Source: DASUPK01 sp963728875
GTDB taxonomy: Bacteria > Actinomycetota > Thermoleophilia > Solirubrobacterales > 70-9
Length of the DNA stretch: 64,000 bases
Assembly: GCA_963728875.1 (NCBI GenBank)
Contig: CAVSLJ010000001.1
Coordinates: 744,001-808,000, forward strand
Reading direction: 5' to 3'
The position numbers and the translations under genes are program-made. The notes beneath the pieces were generated by a model. That model saw only the letters and a program-made list of their open reading frames with translations, was not told where the DNA came from and ran no database searches. Below are positions 9,156 to 17,570 of this stretch, one piece after another (the stretch's first letter is position 1; each line of letters begins with the position of its first letter).

Positions 9156-9560
9156 GTGAACTCCGCTCTCTACGTCCTCAACTTCTATTCGCCGATCTTC
9201 GTGGACCAGCTGCGCAGCGGCCGGAAGACGGCGACGATCCGCCTCGGCGACAAGTCGCGCAAGTACAAGCGCGGACAGGTCGTCTGGGTCACGATCGGCT
9301 ATCGCCACCAGGCACGGGAGAAGATCTTCGCGGCCGTGATCGACGACGTCGAGGTGAAGAAGGTCGCAGAGCTCTCCCCCCGCGACATCGAGCATGACAA
9401 CCCCGAGTTCCGGCGGCGCGAGGAGACCCTGGGCTTCCTCGAGAAGATCTACACGCGGCCCGTCGGGGACGACGACACGATCACGGTGATCCGCTTCTCG
9501 CAGATCGTCGAAAGGCCAAGCACTCAGTTCGGCAACGGCGAAACGCCGTCCCGGAACTGA
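9156..9560 (+). CDS. ASCH domain protein
   Basis: A 134-residue protein with a GTG start. The pattern LNFYSPIFVDQLRSGRKTATIRLGDKSRKY, split as LNFYSPIFVDQLRSG and RKTATIRLGDKSRKY, followed by a basic region and a FAAVIDDVEVKKVAEL strand-helix, matches the ASCH fold, a PUA-like beta-barrel thought to bind RNA. It stands 16 bases after pcm and six before the SRPBCC gene, so it is in the same run. Substrate and partner are unknown. Confidence 0.72.
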   Translation: MNSALYVLNFYSPIFVDQLRSGRKTATIRLGDKSRKYKRGQVVWVTIGYRHQAREKIFAAVIDDVEVKKVAELSPRDIEHDNPEFRRREETLGFLEKIYTRPVGDDDTITVIRFSQIVERPSTQFGNGETPSRN

Positions 9561-9566
9561 CCGAGC

Positions 9567-10040
9567 GTGGCTGAATACCGCTTCCTGACAACCTGGCTGC
9601 TCGAGGCCGACCGCGACCGCGTCTGGGACGCCATCTACGAGTCGGAGCGCTGGCCTGGGTGGTGGCACGGGGTTCTCGAGGCCGAGAAACTCGAGGAGGG
9701 AGACGTCGAGGGCCTCGGACAGTACGGCCGCTACGTCTGGAAGTCGAAGCTCCCCTACAGGCTGGAGTTCTTCGTCAGGACGACCAAGGTCGAGAAGCCC
9801 CATCTGCTCGAGGGCGACGCCTCCGGCGAGCTCGCCGGCGTCGGACGCTGGCGGCTCTTCGAGCAGGGCGGGGTGACGGCGGCGCTCTATGAGTGGAACG
9901 TGCGCACGACGCGGGCCTGGATGAACCTGCTGTCCCCGATCGCGCGGCCGATCTTCGCCGTCAACCACGACTACGTGATGCGGAACGGCGGACACGGCCT
10001 GGCCAAGCTGCTGGGCGTCCCACTGCTCGCCATTGACTAG
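9567..10040 (+). CDS. SRPBCC family protein
   Basis: A 157-residue protein with a GTG start six bases after the ASCH gene. The pattern of an opening strand (EYRFLTTWLLEADRDRVWDAI), a WPGWW motif in the first helices and a long C-terminal helix after LYEWNV is typical of the SRPBCC/polyketide-cyclase helix-grip fold, which holds hydrophobic ligands. Trp-rich segments suggest a greasy pocket. The ligand is unknown. The gene ends just before the groES promoter. Confidence 0.75.
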   Translation: MAEYRFLTTWLLEADRDRVWDAIYESERWPGWWHGVLEAEKLEEGDVEGLGQYGRYVWKSKLPYRLEFFVRTTKVEKPHLLEGDASGELAGVGRWRLFEQGGVTAALYEWNVRTTRAWMNLLSPIARPIFAVNHDYVMRNGGHGLAKLLGVPLLAID

Positions 10041-10069
10041 CCGATAACCGGGTGCCGGCCGCGTCTGGC

Positions 10070-10075
10070 TACAAT
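10070..10075 (+). promoter_or_regulatory. Probable -10 box of the groES-groEL promoter
   Basis: TACAAT lies 12 bases before the CIRCE element and about 67 bases before the groES ATG. No good -35 box is seen at 16-18 bases upstream. The position just upstream of CIRCE is where the housekeeping promoter usually lies in HrcA-controlled operons. Confidence 0.55.
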
Positions 10076-10087
10076 CAGGCGGCTGGC

Positions 10088-10112
10088 TGGCACTCTCCTA
10101 TCGAGAGTGCCA
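10088..10112. promoter_or_regulatory. CIRCE element (HrcA operator)
   Basis: TGGCACTC, nine bases, then GAGTGCCA: a perfect eight-base inverted repeat that matches the CIRCE consensus (TTAGCACTC-N9-GAGTGCTAA) except for the outer bases. It lies in the groES leader, so the chaperonin operon is expected to be repressed by HrcA and released on heat shock. hrcA itself is not in the window. Confidence 0.92.
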
Positions 10113-10141
10113 AAACCCGACTTTGGCTAGGAGGAACGCCG

Positions 10142-10429
10142 ATGAAGTTGAAGCCGCTAGGCGACCGCCTGATCGTTCAGGCAGTCGAGGAGGAGGAGAC
10201 GACCGCAAGCGGGATCGTCCTCCCCGATACAGCGAAGGAGAAGCCGCAGAAGGGCAAGGTGCTCGCTGTCGGCGACGGAGAGGTCAAGGAGGACGGCTCA
10301 CGCCGCCCCCTCGACGTAAGCGAGGGCGACGAGGTCCTCTACTCCAAGTACGGAGGCACCGAAATCACTGTCGACGGCGACGAGCTGCTCGTCCTGCGCG
10401 AGTCGGACGTGCTCGCCAAGGTCGGCTAG
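10142..10429 (+). CDS. groES: Co-chaperonin GroES
   Basis: A 95-residue 10-kDa chaperonin, full length. It begins MKLKPLGDRLIVQAVEEEE, has the mobile loop near SGIVLPDTAKEKPQ and the GDEVLYSKYGGTEI strand. AGGAGG lies seven bases before ATG 10142; the open frame continues upstream through the CIRCE region but is not coding. It caps GroEL rings during protein folding. It is the first gene of the heat-shock operon, 31 bases before groEL. Confidence 0.97.
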   Translation: MKLKPLGDRLIVQAVEEEETTASGIVLPDTAKEKPQKGKVLAVGDGEVKEDGSRRPLDVSEGDEVLYSKYGGTEITVDGDELLVLRESDVLAKVG

Positions 10430-10460
10430 TCCGAGGACTTAGGAAGGAGGAAGCACACAT

Positions 10461-12098
<1,638 letters not shown>

Positions 12099-12133
12099 CG
12101 AGTACGCTCAGCCATAACAGGCGAGTGTTTCCA

Positions 12134-12165
12134 GAGGCCCGGCTCACGCCGGGCCTCTTGCTTTT
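12134..12165 (+). terminator. Rho-independent terminator after groEL
   Basis: A perfect ten-base stem (GAGGCCCGGC, loop TCAC, GCCGGGCCTC) followed by TTGCTTTT. It ends the groES-groEL transcript nine bases before the next small gene. Confidence 0.9.
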
Positions 12166-12173
12166 CTGGGCCG

Positions 12174-12425
12174 GTGACCAAGCTGCGCATGGCGGGCCTG
12201 CTGCTGATCGCCGGCTCGGCCATCACCTTCGCCCTGCACTTCCTGGAGGCACCGGAAGAGCTCTACCGGTGGCTCTATCACCACCTGCTCTCGGGACTCG
12301 ACGTCCCCGCGAACCCCTCGGAGGGAACCGTGAACGCCGTGCGCTACACGTCTCTGATCGGCGGGATCCTCGAGCTCGTCGTCGGCATCGGGCTGCTGCT
12401 GGTCGACTGGGCGCGAACCCGCTAG
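12174..12425 (+). CDS. Small two-segment membrane protein
   Basis: An 83-residue protein with a GTG start just after the groEL terminator. It has one hydrophobic segment near the N-terminus (LLLIAGSAITFALHFL), a polar middle with Glu, Trp and His residues, and a second segment at the C-terminus (SLIGGILELVVGIGLLLV). I do not recognise the family. Its stop shares the CTAG at 12422-12425 with the convergent NmrA-like gene. No promoter is clear. Confidence 0.6.
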   Translation: MTKLRMAGLLLIAGSAITFALHFLEAPEELYRWLYHHLLSGLDVPANPSEGTVNAVRYTSLIGGILELVVGIGLLLVDWARTR

Positions 12426-13324
12426 CCCCCGGTCCCGAGCACGGCGCCCATCGGTCGGGGCTCCACGCCGAGCGCCTCGGGGTCGGCCGTCCCGCGCTCC
12501 GTCGTCATCGGGACCTCCATCAGCTCGGCCTCCTCCCAGGTCGCGAACACCGACGGACCGGCCAGCAGCCCGAGGGCTCGAAGCCCCGTCCGCACCAGGG
12601 GCGTCGGCAAGTGAACCAGCGGCCGGTTCCGCCCGGTCGCTTCCACCACACACTCGACGATGTCGTCGTAGGAGAGAACCTCCGGACCGGCAAGCTCGTA
12701 CCGGCCATCGGACGGCCTGTCCGATCCGTTGATCGCGGATGCCACGCATCTGGCCACGTCCCGTGCCCAGATCGGCTGGTACAGCGCGCGACCCTCGCCG
12801 CTGACCGGCACCGCCGGCAACAACGAGAGTCGCTGCAGAAGCGTGATCCAGGGGTCTCCCGGCCGGTAGACGATCGATGGTGCGAAGACGGTCGTCGTCA
12901 TCGGCGACTCGCGCACGGCGTGCTCCGCGAGCGCCTTCGAGCGGAAGAAGCGGGTCCGCTGGAAGCCCGTCGCGCCCATCGCTGAGAAGAAGACGAAACG
13001 AGATACCCCGGCCCTCTCCGCCAGCCGGAGCAGGCGGATGGTGGCGAGGCCGTTGATCTCCTCGATCGTCCCTCCCGGCTGATCGCGGATCGTGGCCGCC
13101 AGATGGATGACGGTGTCGACGCCGCGCATCGCATGACGGATGGAGAGGGGATCGCGCAGGTCGCCGAGGGTGATCTGGACATCGACCCGGTGCTCACCGA
13201 GCCTCTTGGGATCGCGGACCAGGACCCGGACCTGATGTCCCTCGCCGAGCAGCTCGGGCAGCAACTCGCCCCCGACGACGCCGGTTGCTCCCGTTAGCAG
13301 GATCACGCGGGCCACTGTAGCCAC
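12422..13324 (-). CDS. NAD(P)-binding NmrA/epimerase-like protein (atypical SDR)
   Basis: About 300 residues. The Rossmann fold opens with ILLTGATGVVGGELLPELL (TGxxGxxG), followed by LVRDPKR, LGDLRDP and HLAATIRDQ, then FFSAMGAT; the catalytic Tyr-x3-Lys of classical SDRs is not present, which fits the NmrA-like/complex-I 39-kDa-like group that bind NAD(P) as sensors or act on ubiquinone or sugar substrates. The start is uncertain: GTG 13324 (AAGGG upstream) or GTG 13315; earlier codons lack family similarity. The gene is convergent with the small membrane protein and divergent from ferredoxin. Confidence 0.82.
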   Translation of the reverse strand: MATVARVILLTGATGVVGGELLPELLGEGHQVRVLVRDPKRLGEHRVDVQITLGDLRDPLSIRHAMRGVDTVIHLAATIRDQPGGTIEEINGLATIRLLRLAERAGVSRFVFFSAMGATGFQRTRFFRSKALAEHAVRESPMTTTVFAPSIVYRPGDPWITLLQRLSLLPAVPVSGEGRALYQPIWARDVARCVASAINGSDRPSDGRYELAGPEVLSYDDIVECVVEATGRNRPLVHLPTPLVRTGLRALGLLAGPSVFATWEEAELMEVPMTTERGTADPEALGVEPRPMGAVLGTGG

Positions 13325-13363
13325 CGTCGCCCTTCGCTCATGACGGCGCGGCCTGGCGGCCAC

Positions 13364-13400
13364 TAAACTGTCGCGTTCCGCGGCGCCCGATGGGCGCCGC
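13364..13400 (+). promoter_or_regulatory. Ferredoxin promoter region with leader hairpin
   Basis: TAAACT (13364-13369) is a likely -10 box. It is followed by a nine-base perfect stem with a three-base loop (GCGGCGCCC-GAT-GGGCGCCGC, 13380-13400) in the ferredoxin leader. There is no T-run, so this is not an ordinary terminator; it may steady the message or bind a regulator. Confidence 0.45.
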
Positions 13401-13435
13401 AATCGCAACCACGACTTGGGAAAGGACTAGGCCCC

Positions 13436-13702
13436 TTGGCATACGTCATCGCGGAGCCCTGTATCGGCGAGAAGGACAACTCCTGCGTAGAGGTCTGCCC
13501 CGTCGACTGCATCCATCCGACGCCCGACGAGCCGGATTACGAGGCGTCCGAGCAGCTCTTCATCGATCCGGACGAGTGCATCGACTGCGACGCGTGCGTG
13601 GAGGCCTGCCCCGTGGACGCCTGCTTCGCGGAGGACCAGCTCCCCGAGGAGTGGTCGAAGTACACCCAGATCAACCTCGACTACTACAAGTCGAAGGCCT
13701 AA
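13436..13702 (+). CDS. 7Fe (3Fe-4S/4Fe-4S) ferredoxin, FdxA-like
   Basis: An 88-residue electron carrier with a TTG start; AAAGGA lies ten bases upstream. The first cluster motif is C-x7-C-x3-CPVDC and the second C-x2-C-x2-C-x3-CP (CIDCDACVEACP), the arrangement of 7Fe actinobacterial ferredoxins in which the first cluster is 3Fe-4S. It is acidic, as expected. Such proteins feed electrons to P450s, oxidoreductases and nitrogen or carbon metabolism; no dedicated partner is next to it. Confidence 0.92.
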   Translation: MAYVIAEPCIGEKDNSCVEVCPVDCIHPTPDEPDYEASEQLFIDPDECIDCDACVEACPVDACFAEDQLPEEWSKYTQINLDYYKSKA

Positions 13703-13803
13703 CTTCCCTCACCGTTCGCGGCTGATCTACCCAGTAACGGTACGTTCGTCCAACCGCCGAATATTGCTTAGTCTGAGGCCTCCCGCGACCGATACGGCGG
13801 GTG

Positions 13804-14364
13804 ATGGGAAATTGGACGCGCACCCTCCTCCTAGCCGGCCTCGCCGCCCTCGCGCTCGCCCTACCGGCCGCCGCCAGCGCCTCTGATCCCTACGCCGGGC
13901 TGCTCGCCCCGGAGTCGGCCTGCCCGGGACAGACCGACCTGGGCCTGTCCACCGCCGCCAAGGAACAGGCGATGGTCTGCATGCATCGGTATGCCCGCTC
14001 ACACGCCGGCGCCGGCGGCATCCACCCCGTCAGGTCGCTGCGCTCCTCCTCGGCGCACAAGGCGCGGGACATCCGGCGCTGCGGGCAGTTCAGCCACTAC
14101 GCCTGCGGACGTGACGCCTTCTACTGGTTCCAGCGCGTCGGCTTCTTCCGGGGCACCTACGGCGGCGGCGAGAACCTCGCTTTGACCTATGGCTCGGACT
14201 CAACCGTCCGCGAGGCGATGGACCTGTGGCTGAACTCCGACGAGCACCGCCATGTGCTGCTCACCCGGAACTACGACGACATCGGCGTCAGCGTCGTCAG
14301 TGGCAGCTTCGATGGCCACGGTGACGCGACGATCTGGGTCGCGCACTTCGGCTATCACCACTAG
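13804..14364 (+). CDS. Secreted CAP/SCP domain protein
   Basis: A 186-residue protein with a signal peptide (TRTLLLAGLAALALALPAAASA, cut after ASA; split for reading as TRTLLLAGLAALALAL and PAAASA). The mature part is a CAP domain: the CMHRYARSHAG helix, FSHYACG, GGGENLA, LNSDEHRHVLLTRNYDDIGV and a closing WVAHFGY. Several Cys suggest disulfides. Bacterial CAP proteins are secreted and of uncertain function. GTG 13801 is an alternative start one codon upstream. Its stop overlaps the convergent GT87 gene at CTAG. Confidence 0.87.
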   Translation: MGNWTRTLLLAGLAALALALPAAASASDPYAGLLAPESACPGQTDLGLSTAAKEQAMVCMHRYARSHAGAGGIHPVRSLRSSSAHKARDIRRCGQFSHYACGRDAFYWFQRVGFFRGTYGGGENLALTYGSDSTVREAMDLWLNSDEHRHVLLTRNYDDIGVSVVSGSFDGHGDATIWVAHFGYHH

Positions 14365-15572
14365 GCGGCTGCCGTGCCGAGCGCCGGGTGACGAGCGTCG
14401 GCCACTTCCCCCTCGAGAACCGGCCGGCAGACCAGCCACAGGTAGAAGAGCAGCATCAGGTTCCTGGCGGCCAGGGGCCAGACGAACGCCCCGCTGAGCG
14501 TGTCCACACCGTCGTAGTTCTGCAGCACGACCTGAGTCAGGACGACAGCGACCAGAAGGACGACGTTCTCCTTGCCGAGGCCGTAGGCGCAGGCGGAGAC
14601 GGGCAGGATCCAGAGCAGGAATTGAGGCGAGAGGACCGGCGCGAAGACGACCATCACGGTGAGCAGCGCGGTCACCAGCTCGAGGTTCGTCGCCCTCGAG
14701 CGCCAGCCGGAGACGACGAGCCAGAGATAGGCGAGCGCCCCGAGCACCACCGAGACCCAACGAGCCGCGGTCGCTCCCGACGCGTGGATCTCGAAGCCGC
14801 CGTGGCCGGTGCCGGTGGCGATGCCGGCCGAGCCCAGCACGTGGGCGACCTCGAAGGGGCTGGCGGCAAGGCTCTCGACCTGTAGCGCGCGTTGGGTGTG
14901 GTAGGTGATCGCGGAACCGAACTCGTCCCCCATCACCAGCACCGCCGCTGCGCAGATCAGGAGTGGAACGGCGCCGGCGACGATCACCCGCCGTAGATCC
15001 CTCTCGCCCCGGACGAGCGCCGGGTAGAGGAACAGGGGAAACGCCTTGATGGCCGCGCCGACGGAGAGCAGGCCCGACCAGGTCGCGGAGCGACCGCGAT
15101 CCCTGGCGAGCACCGCCGCCAGCACGAACAGAGCCGGCACCAGATCGAATCGCTGCAGCGCCAGCGGTCCGGTGTCGATCAGCGACGGGCTGAGGATGAC
15201 GCCGGAGAGGATCACCACTCCGGCCGTGTAGATCCCAACCGCCGAGAGCACCCGCTTCGAATCGCCGGGAAGGGCCAGCGCGATCAGGACCACCACACCG
15301 AGGTCGAAGGCGAGCATCTCCCACATGAAGCCGTCGACGAAGTCCTGCGTGCTGTCGCCGGCATAGATCGGCGCAATCAGGACGGGGACCGAGAGCGGCG
15401 GGTACTCGATGTCCTGGTCCCGGTAGGGAAGGTCGCCCCCCTTGATCGCCTGCGCCTGAGGCGCGAAGTCGTTGATCAGGATCGACGACCAGTCCCCGAT
15501 GGTCGGGACGAAGACGGCGATGTGCAGCGCGCAGACGAGGGCCGCGGCGGTCGCCCGCCAGCGGACGGCCAC
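14361..15572 (-). CDS. Membrane glycosyltransferase, GT87/DUF2029 family
   Basis: A 403-residue polytopic membrane protein with about ten hydrophobic segments. The first periplasmic loop carries the acidic INDFAPQAQAIKGGDLPYRDQDIEYPP segment (key residues D and E near PYRD and EYPP), typical of GT-C mannosyl- or arabinosyltransferases of the DUF2029 family that use polyprenyl-phosphate sugars. Later marks are KAFPLFLYPAL and LSPQFLLWILP. It is likely to act in cell-envelope glycan or glycolipid synthesis. It lies six bases after mrp on the same strand. Confidence 0.82.
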   Translation of the reverse strand: MAVRWRATAAALVCALHIAVFVPTIGDWSSILINDFAPQAQAIKGGDLPYRDQDIEYPPLSVPVLIAPIYAGDSTQDFVDGFMWEMLAFDLGVVVLIALALPGDSKRVLSAVGIYTAGVVILSGVILSPSLIDTGPLALQRFDLVPALFVLAAVLARDRGRSATWSGLLSVGAAIKAFPLFLYPALVRGERDLRRVIVAGAVPLLICAAAVLVMGDEFGSAITYHTQRALQVESLAASPFEVAHVLGSAGIATGTGHGGFEIHASGATAARWVSVVLGALAYLWLVVSGWRSRATNLELVTALLTVMVVFAPVLSPQFLLWILPVSACAYGLGKENVVLLVAVVLTQVVLQNYDGVDTLSGAFVWPLAARNLMLLFYLWLVCRPVLEGEVADARHPALGTAAA

Positions 15573-15578
15573 TCCGCG

Positions 15579-16733
15579 CTACTGGACCATCGGCAGCTCT
15601 GTGCCGCTGATCCCGCCGCCATTCGGCGCGGCTGCGGGTGCCGCTTCCGCGCCCTGAAGCAGGGGGAGCTCGACGGGCGTGGCGGCGACGATGCCGCGGG
15701 CTGCCTCACGAATCATCTGGGACGCCGGCGCATCCGGATCCTCGATCACGAGCGGCTTGCCGTTGTCGGCGTGCTCGCGAAGCTCGCTCGAGAGCGGGAC
15801 CTTGGCCAGCAGCGGCACGTCAAGCTCGTCGGCGAGCAGCTGGCCGCCGCCCTCTCCGAAGATCGCCACGCGCTCGCCGTCGGGTCCGGTGAATGCCGAC
15901 ATGTTCTCGATCACGCCGAGAACCTCCAGATCGACCTTGGCGGCCATCTCGGCGGCCCGGCGGGCGACGCTCTGTGCGGCGGGCTGCGGTGTGGTGACGA
16001 TCGCGATTTTCGCCTGGGGAAGCAGCTGCGCCAGTGTCATGGAGACGTCGCCGGTGCCCGGGGGGAGGTCGAGCAGCAGGTAGTCGAGCTCGTCCCAGGC
16101 CACGTCCTCGAGGAATTGCTGAATGGCCTTGTGGAGCATCGGCCCGCGCCAGACGACGGCCGCGTTCTCCTCGACGAAGAAGCCGATGGACATCACGGTG
16201 GCCCCGGACGGCGAGACGGGCGGGATGATCTTGCGCTCCGGCGAGACGTCCGGCTTCCGGTTGATCCCCAGCATTCGCGGGATCGAGTAGCCATAGACGT
16301 CGCAGTCGAGCGCTCCGGCCTTGTGTCCCTCGGCGACCAGCGCGGCAGCGAGGTTGGCGGTCATCGTGGACTTGCCGACGCCGCCCTTGCCGGAGGCGAC
16401 GCAGATCACGTTCTTCACCTGGGCCAGCGCGCCCTCGGGCAGCTTGGGCCGGCCTAGCTTCTGCTGGAGATCGGACTTCTCGCCCTCGGAGAGGACGTCA
16501 AAGCCGACGCCGACGGAGTTGACGCCCTCGAGCTCGGAGACGTGCTGCACCACCGCGTTCTGGAAGTGCGAGCGGATCGGGCAGCCCGGAGTGGTCAGCG
16601 AGACGACCACGTCGACCCGCCCGTCATCCTGGATGTCGATCGAGCGCACCATCCCGAGCTCGACGATCGAACGTCGCAACTCGGGGTCGATGACCTGGGT
16701 CAGCTTCTCGGTGATCTGGTCCTTGGTCGGCAC
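15579..16733 (-). CDS. mrp: Iron-sulfur cluster carrier/assembly ATPase Mrp (ApbC-like)
   Basis: A 384-residue P-loop ATPase. Residues about 5-80 are a MIP18/DUF59 domain (IDPELRRSIVELGMV, TTPGCPIRSHF); the NTPase has the deviant Walker A GKGGVGKST, DCDVYG and LLLDLPPGTGD. The CxxC that binds the cluster in ApbC/Nbp35 is absent after VIENMSAF, where TGPDG stands, as in other actinobacterial Mrp proteins. The GTG start lies only about nine bases after a TACAAT -10 box, so the message may be leaderless. The tail is Ala/Pro/Gly-rich. Confidence 0.9.
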   Translation of the reverse strand: MPTKDQITEKLTQVIDPELRRSIVELGMVRSIDIQDDGRVDVVVSLTTPGCPIRSHFQNAVVQHVSELEGVNSVGVGFDVLSEGEKSDLQQKLGRPKLPEGALAQVKNVICVASGKGGVGKSTMTANLAAALVAEGHKAGALDCDVYGYSIPRMLGINRKPDVSPERKIIPPVSPSGATVMSIGFFVEENAAVVWRGPMLHKAIQQFLEDVAWDELDYLLLDLPPGTGDVSMTLAQLLPQAKIAIVTTPQPAAQSVARRAAEMAAKVDLEVLGVIENMSAFTGPDGERVAIFGEGGGQLLADELDVPLLAKVPLSSELREHADNGKPLVIEDPDAPASQMIREAARGIVAATPVELPLLQGAEAAPAAAPNGGGISGTELPMVQ

Positions 16734-16741
16734 GGTGGCCC

Positions 16742-16747
16742 ATTGTA
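16742..16747 (-). promoter_or_regulatory. Candidate -10 box of mrp (leaderless)
   Basis: TACAAT on the minus strand ends nine bases before the mrp GTG. A transcript starting about seven bases downstream would have almost no leader. No matching -35 box was seen. Confidence 0.4.
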
Positions 16748-16782
16748 GGCGGGGCCAGACCGCGGCTCCGGCCCGGAACGTG

Positions 16783-16809
16783 AAAACCGGGCCACTCGGG
16801 CCCGGTTTT
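16783..16809 (-). terminator. Strong hairpin terminator after the RVEP-repeat gene
   Basis: A perfect 11-base stem (AAAACCGGGCC, loop ACTCG, GGCCCGGTTTT). It is symmetrical, so it may work on both strands, but its place between the repeat gene and mrp suggests it ends the former. A second, imperfect GC-rich hairpin (CCGGGC/GCCCGG) lies just after the stop at about 16862-16893. Confidence 0.8.
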
Positions 16810-16900
16810 CGAGGGAGGAGAGGTGCTGCTTCCCGCTCGCGAAAGGGCGAGCAGGTCTCTCCGGGCCCGCCACCTCTCCAGGGCGGCCCGGGCTAAGCGA

Positions 16901-17425
16901 CTAGATGCGCTCGCGCACCTTCTTCACGGCCGGCTCGACGCGGTCCCGGTAGATGGGCTCCACGCGCTCCTTGACGACCGGCTCGACGCGCTCGCGATAC
17001 ACGGGCTCGACCCGCTCCTTGACGACGGGCTCAACCCGGTCGCGGTAGACGGGCTCGACGCGCTCGCGCGCCTTGCGGGCCTGGCCGATCAGCTGATCGG
17101 TGACCTGACGCCGGACGTCGCCGCCCTTGGTCTCGGCCTTCTGGAGCTCAGTGCTGAGGCGCTCGCGGAGCGACTCGAGCTCGGTTGTCCTGGCCTTGGG
17201 GTCGCGGAGGTTCTGGACGCGCTTCTGCAGCGTCTCGATCTCCTGCGAGCGGGTCTCCGAGTTCGTCCATGTCTCGGCGGTGGTGCGAGCGGTCTCGGCC
17301 ACCGTAGGTACGGCGCCGACGGCCACGTCGACGGCCTGCAAGGCCTGCTCGGACGGCTTGCGGCCGTTGCTGGTGACCTCGGTCTGCTCTTCAGTCTTGG
17401 TCTTGGTCTTGGTCTTGCTGGCCAT
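16901..17425 (-). CDS. Lys/Thr-start protein with six RVEP octapeptide repeats
   Basis: A 174-residue charged protein with no signal peptide or membrane segment. The N-terminus is a KTKTKTKT tract; residues 60-120 look like an amphipathic helical or coiled-coil region (ETLQKRVQNLRD, ELESLRERLSTEL). Residues 122-169 are six tandem octads, alternating RVEPVYRD and RVEPVVKE forms, then VRERI. The layout recalls HBHA- or phasin-like proteins that pack helices and carry a repetitive basic tail, but I cannot assign a family. ATG 17425 is chosen; a TTG at 17437 is in frame. It has tandem operator-like repeats upstream and a strong terminator downstream, so it is transcribed alone. Confidence 0.75.
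   Translation of the reverse strand: MASKTKTKTKTEEQTEVTSNGRKPSEQALQAVDVAVGAVPTVAETARTTAETWTNSETRSQEIETLQKRVQNLRDPKARTTELESLRERLSTELQKAETKGGDVRRQVTDQLIGQARKARERVEPVYRDRVEPVVKERVEPVYRERVEPVVKERVEPIYRDRVEPAVKKVRERI
16919..17062 (-). repeat. In-frame tandem repeat coding six RVEP octads
   Basis: A 144-base array of six 24-base units inside the preceding gene, with alternating unit types (Y-R-D/E and V-K-E/K). Third-codon changes between units show that the peptide pattern is kept more strictly than the DNA. Confidence 0.85.
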
Positions 17426-17479
17426 TTCGGCTCTCAATCCCTTCAGCTTGCTTTCGTCGGTCTTATTACTTCTAAGGAT

Positions 17480-17524
17480 GTTCGGAGCTTAGCACCGAAC
17501 ACACGTTTTGGCGAACACACGTTT
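17480..17524. promoter_or_regulatory. Tandem CGAACACACGTTT repeats and inverted repeat upstream of the RVEP gene
   Basis: CGAACACACGTTT occurs at 17496-17508 and again at 17512-17524, 16 bases apart. Each is one base off the GAAC-N4-GTTC pattern of Gram-positive LexA boxes. GTTCGG (17480-17485) also pairs with CCGAAC (17495-17500). The block lies 55-100 bases upstream of the RVEP gene start. LexA or another repressor may bind; that is inference. Confidence 0.5.
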
Positions 17525-17570
17525 GTAACCCCCTCGGCAGGGCGAGTTACACCTTCTTCCAGGTGCTTGG

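Noticed and set aside
16919..17062. Possible CRISPR-like array from the 24-base repeats
   Set aside because: Units are contiguous, in frame and without unique spacers; it is a coding repeat.
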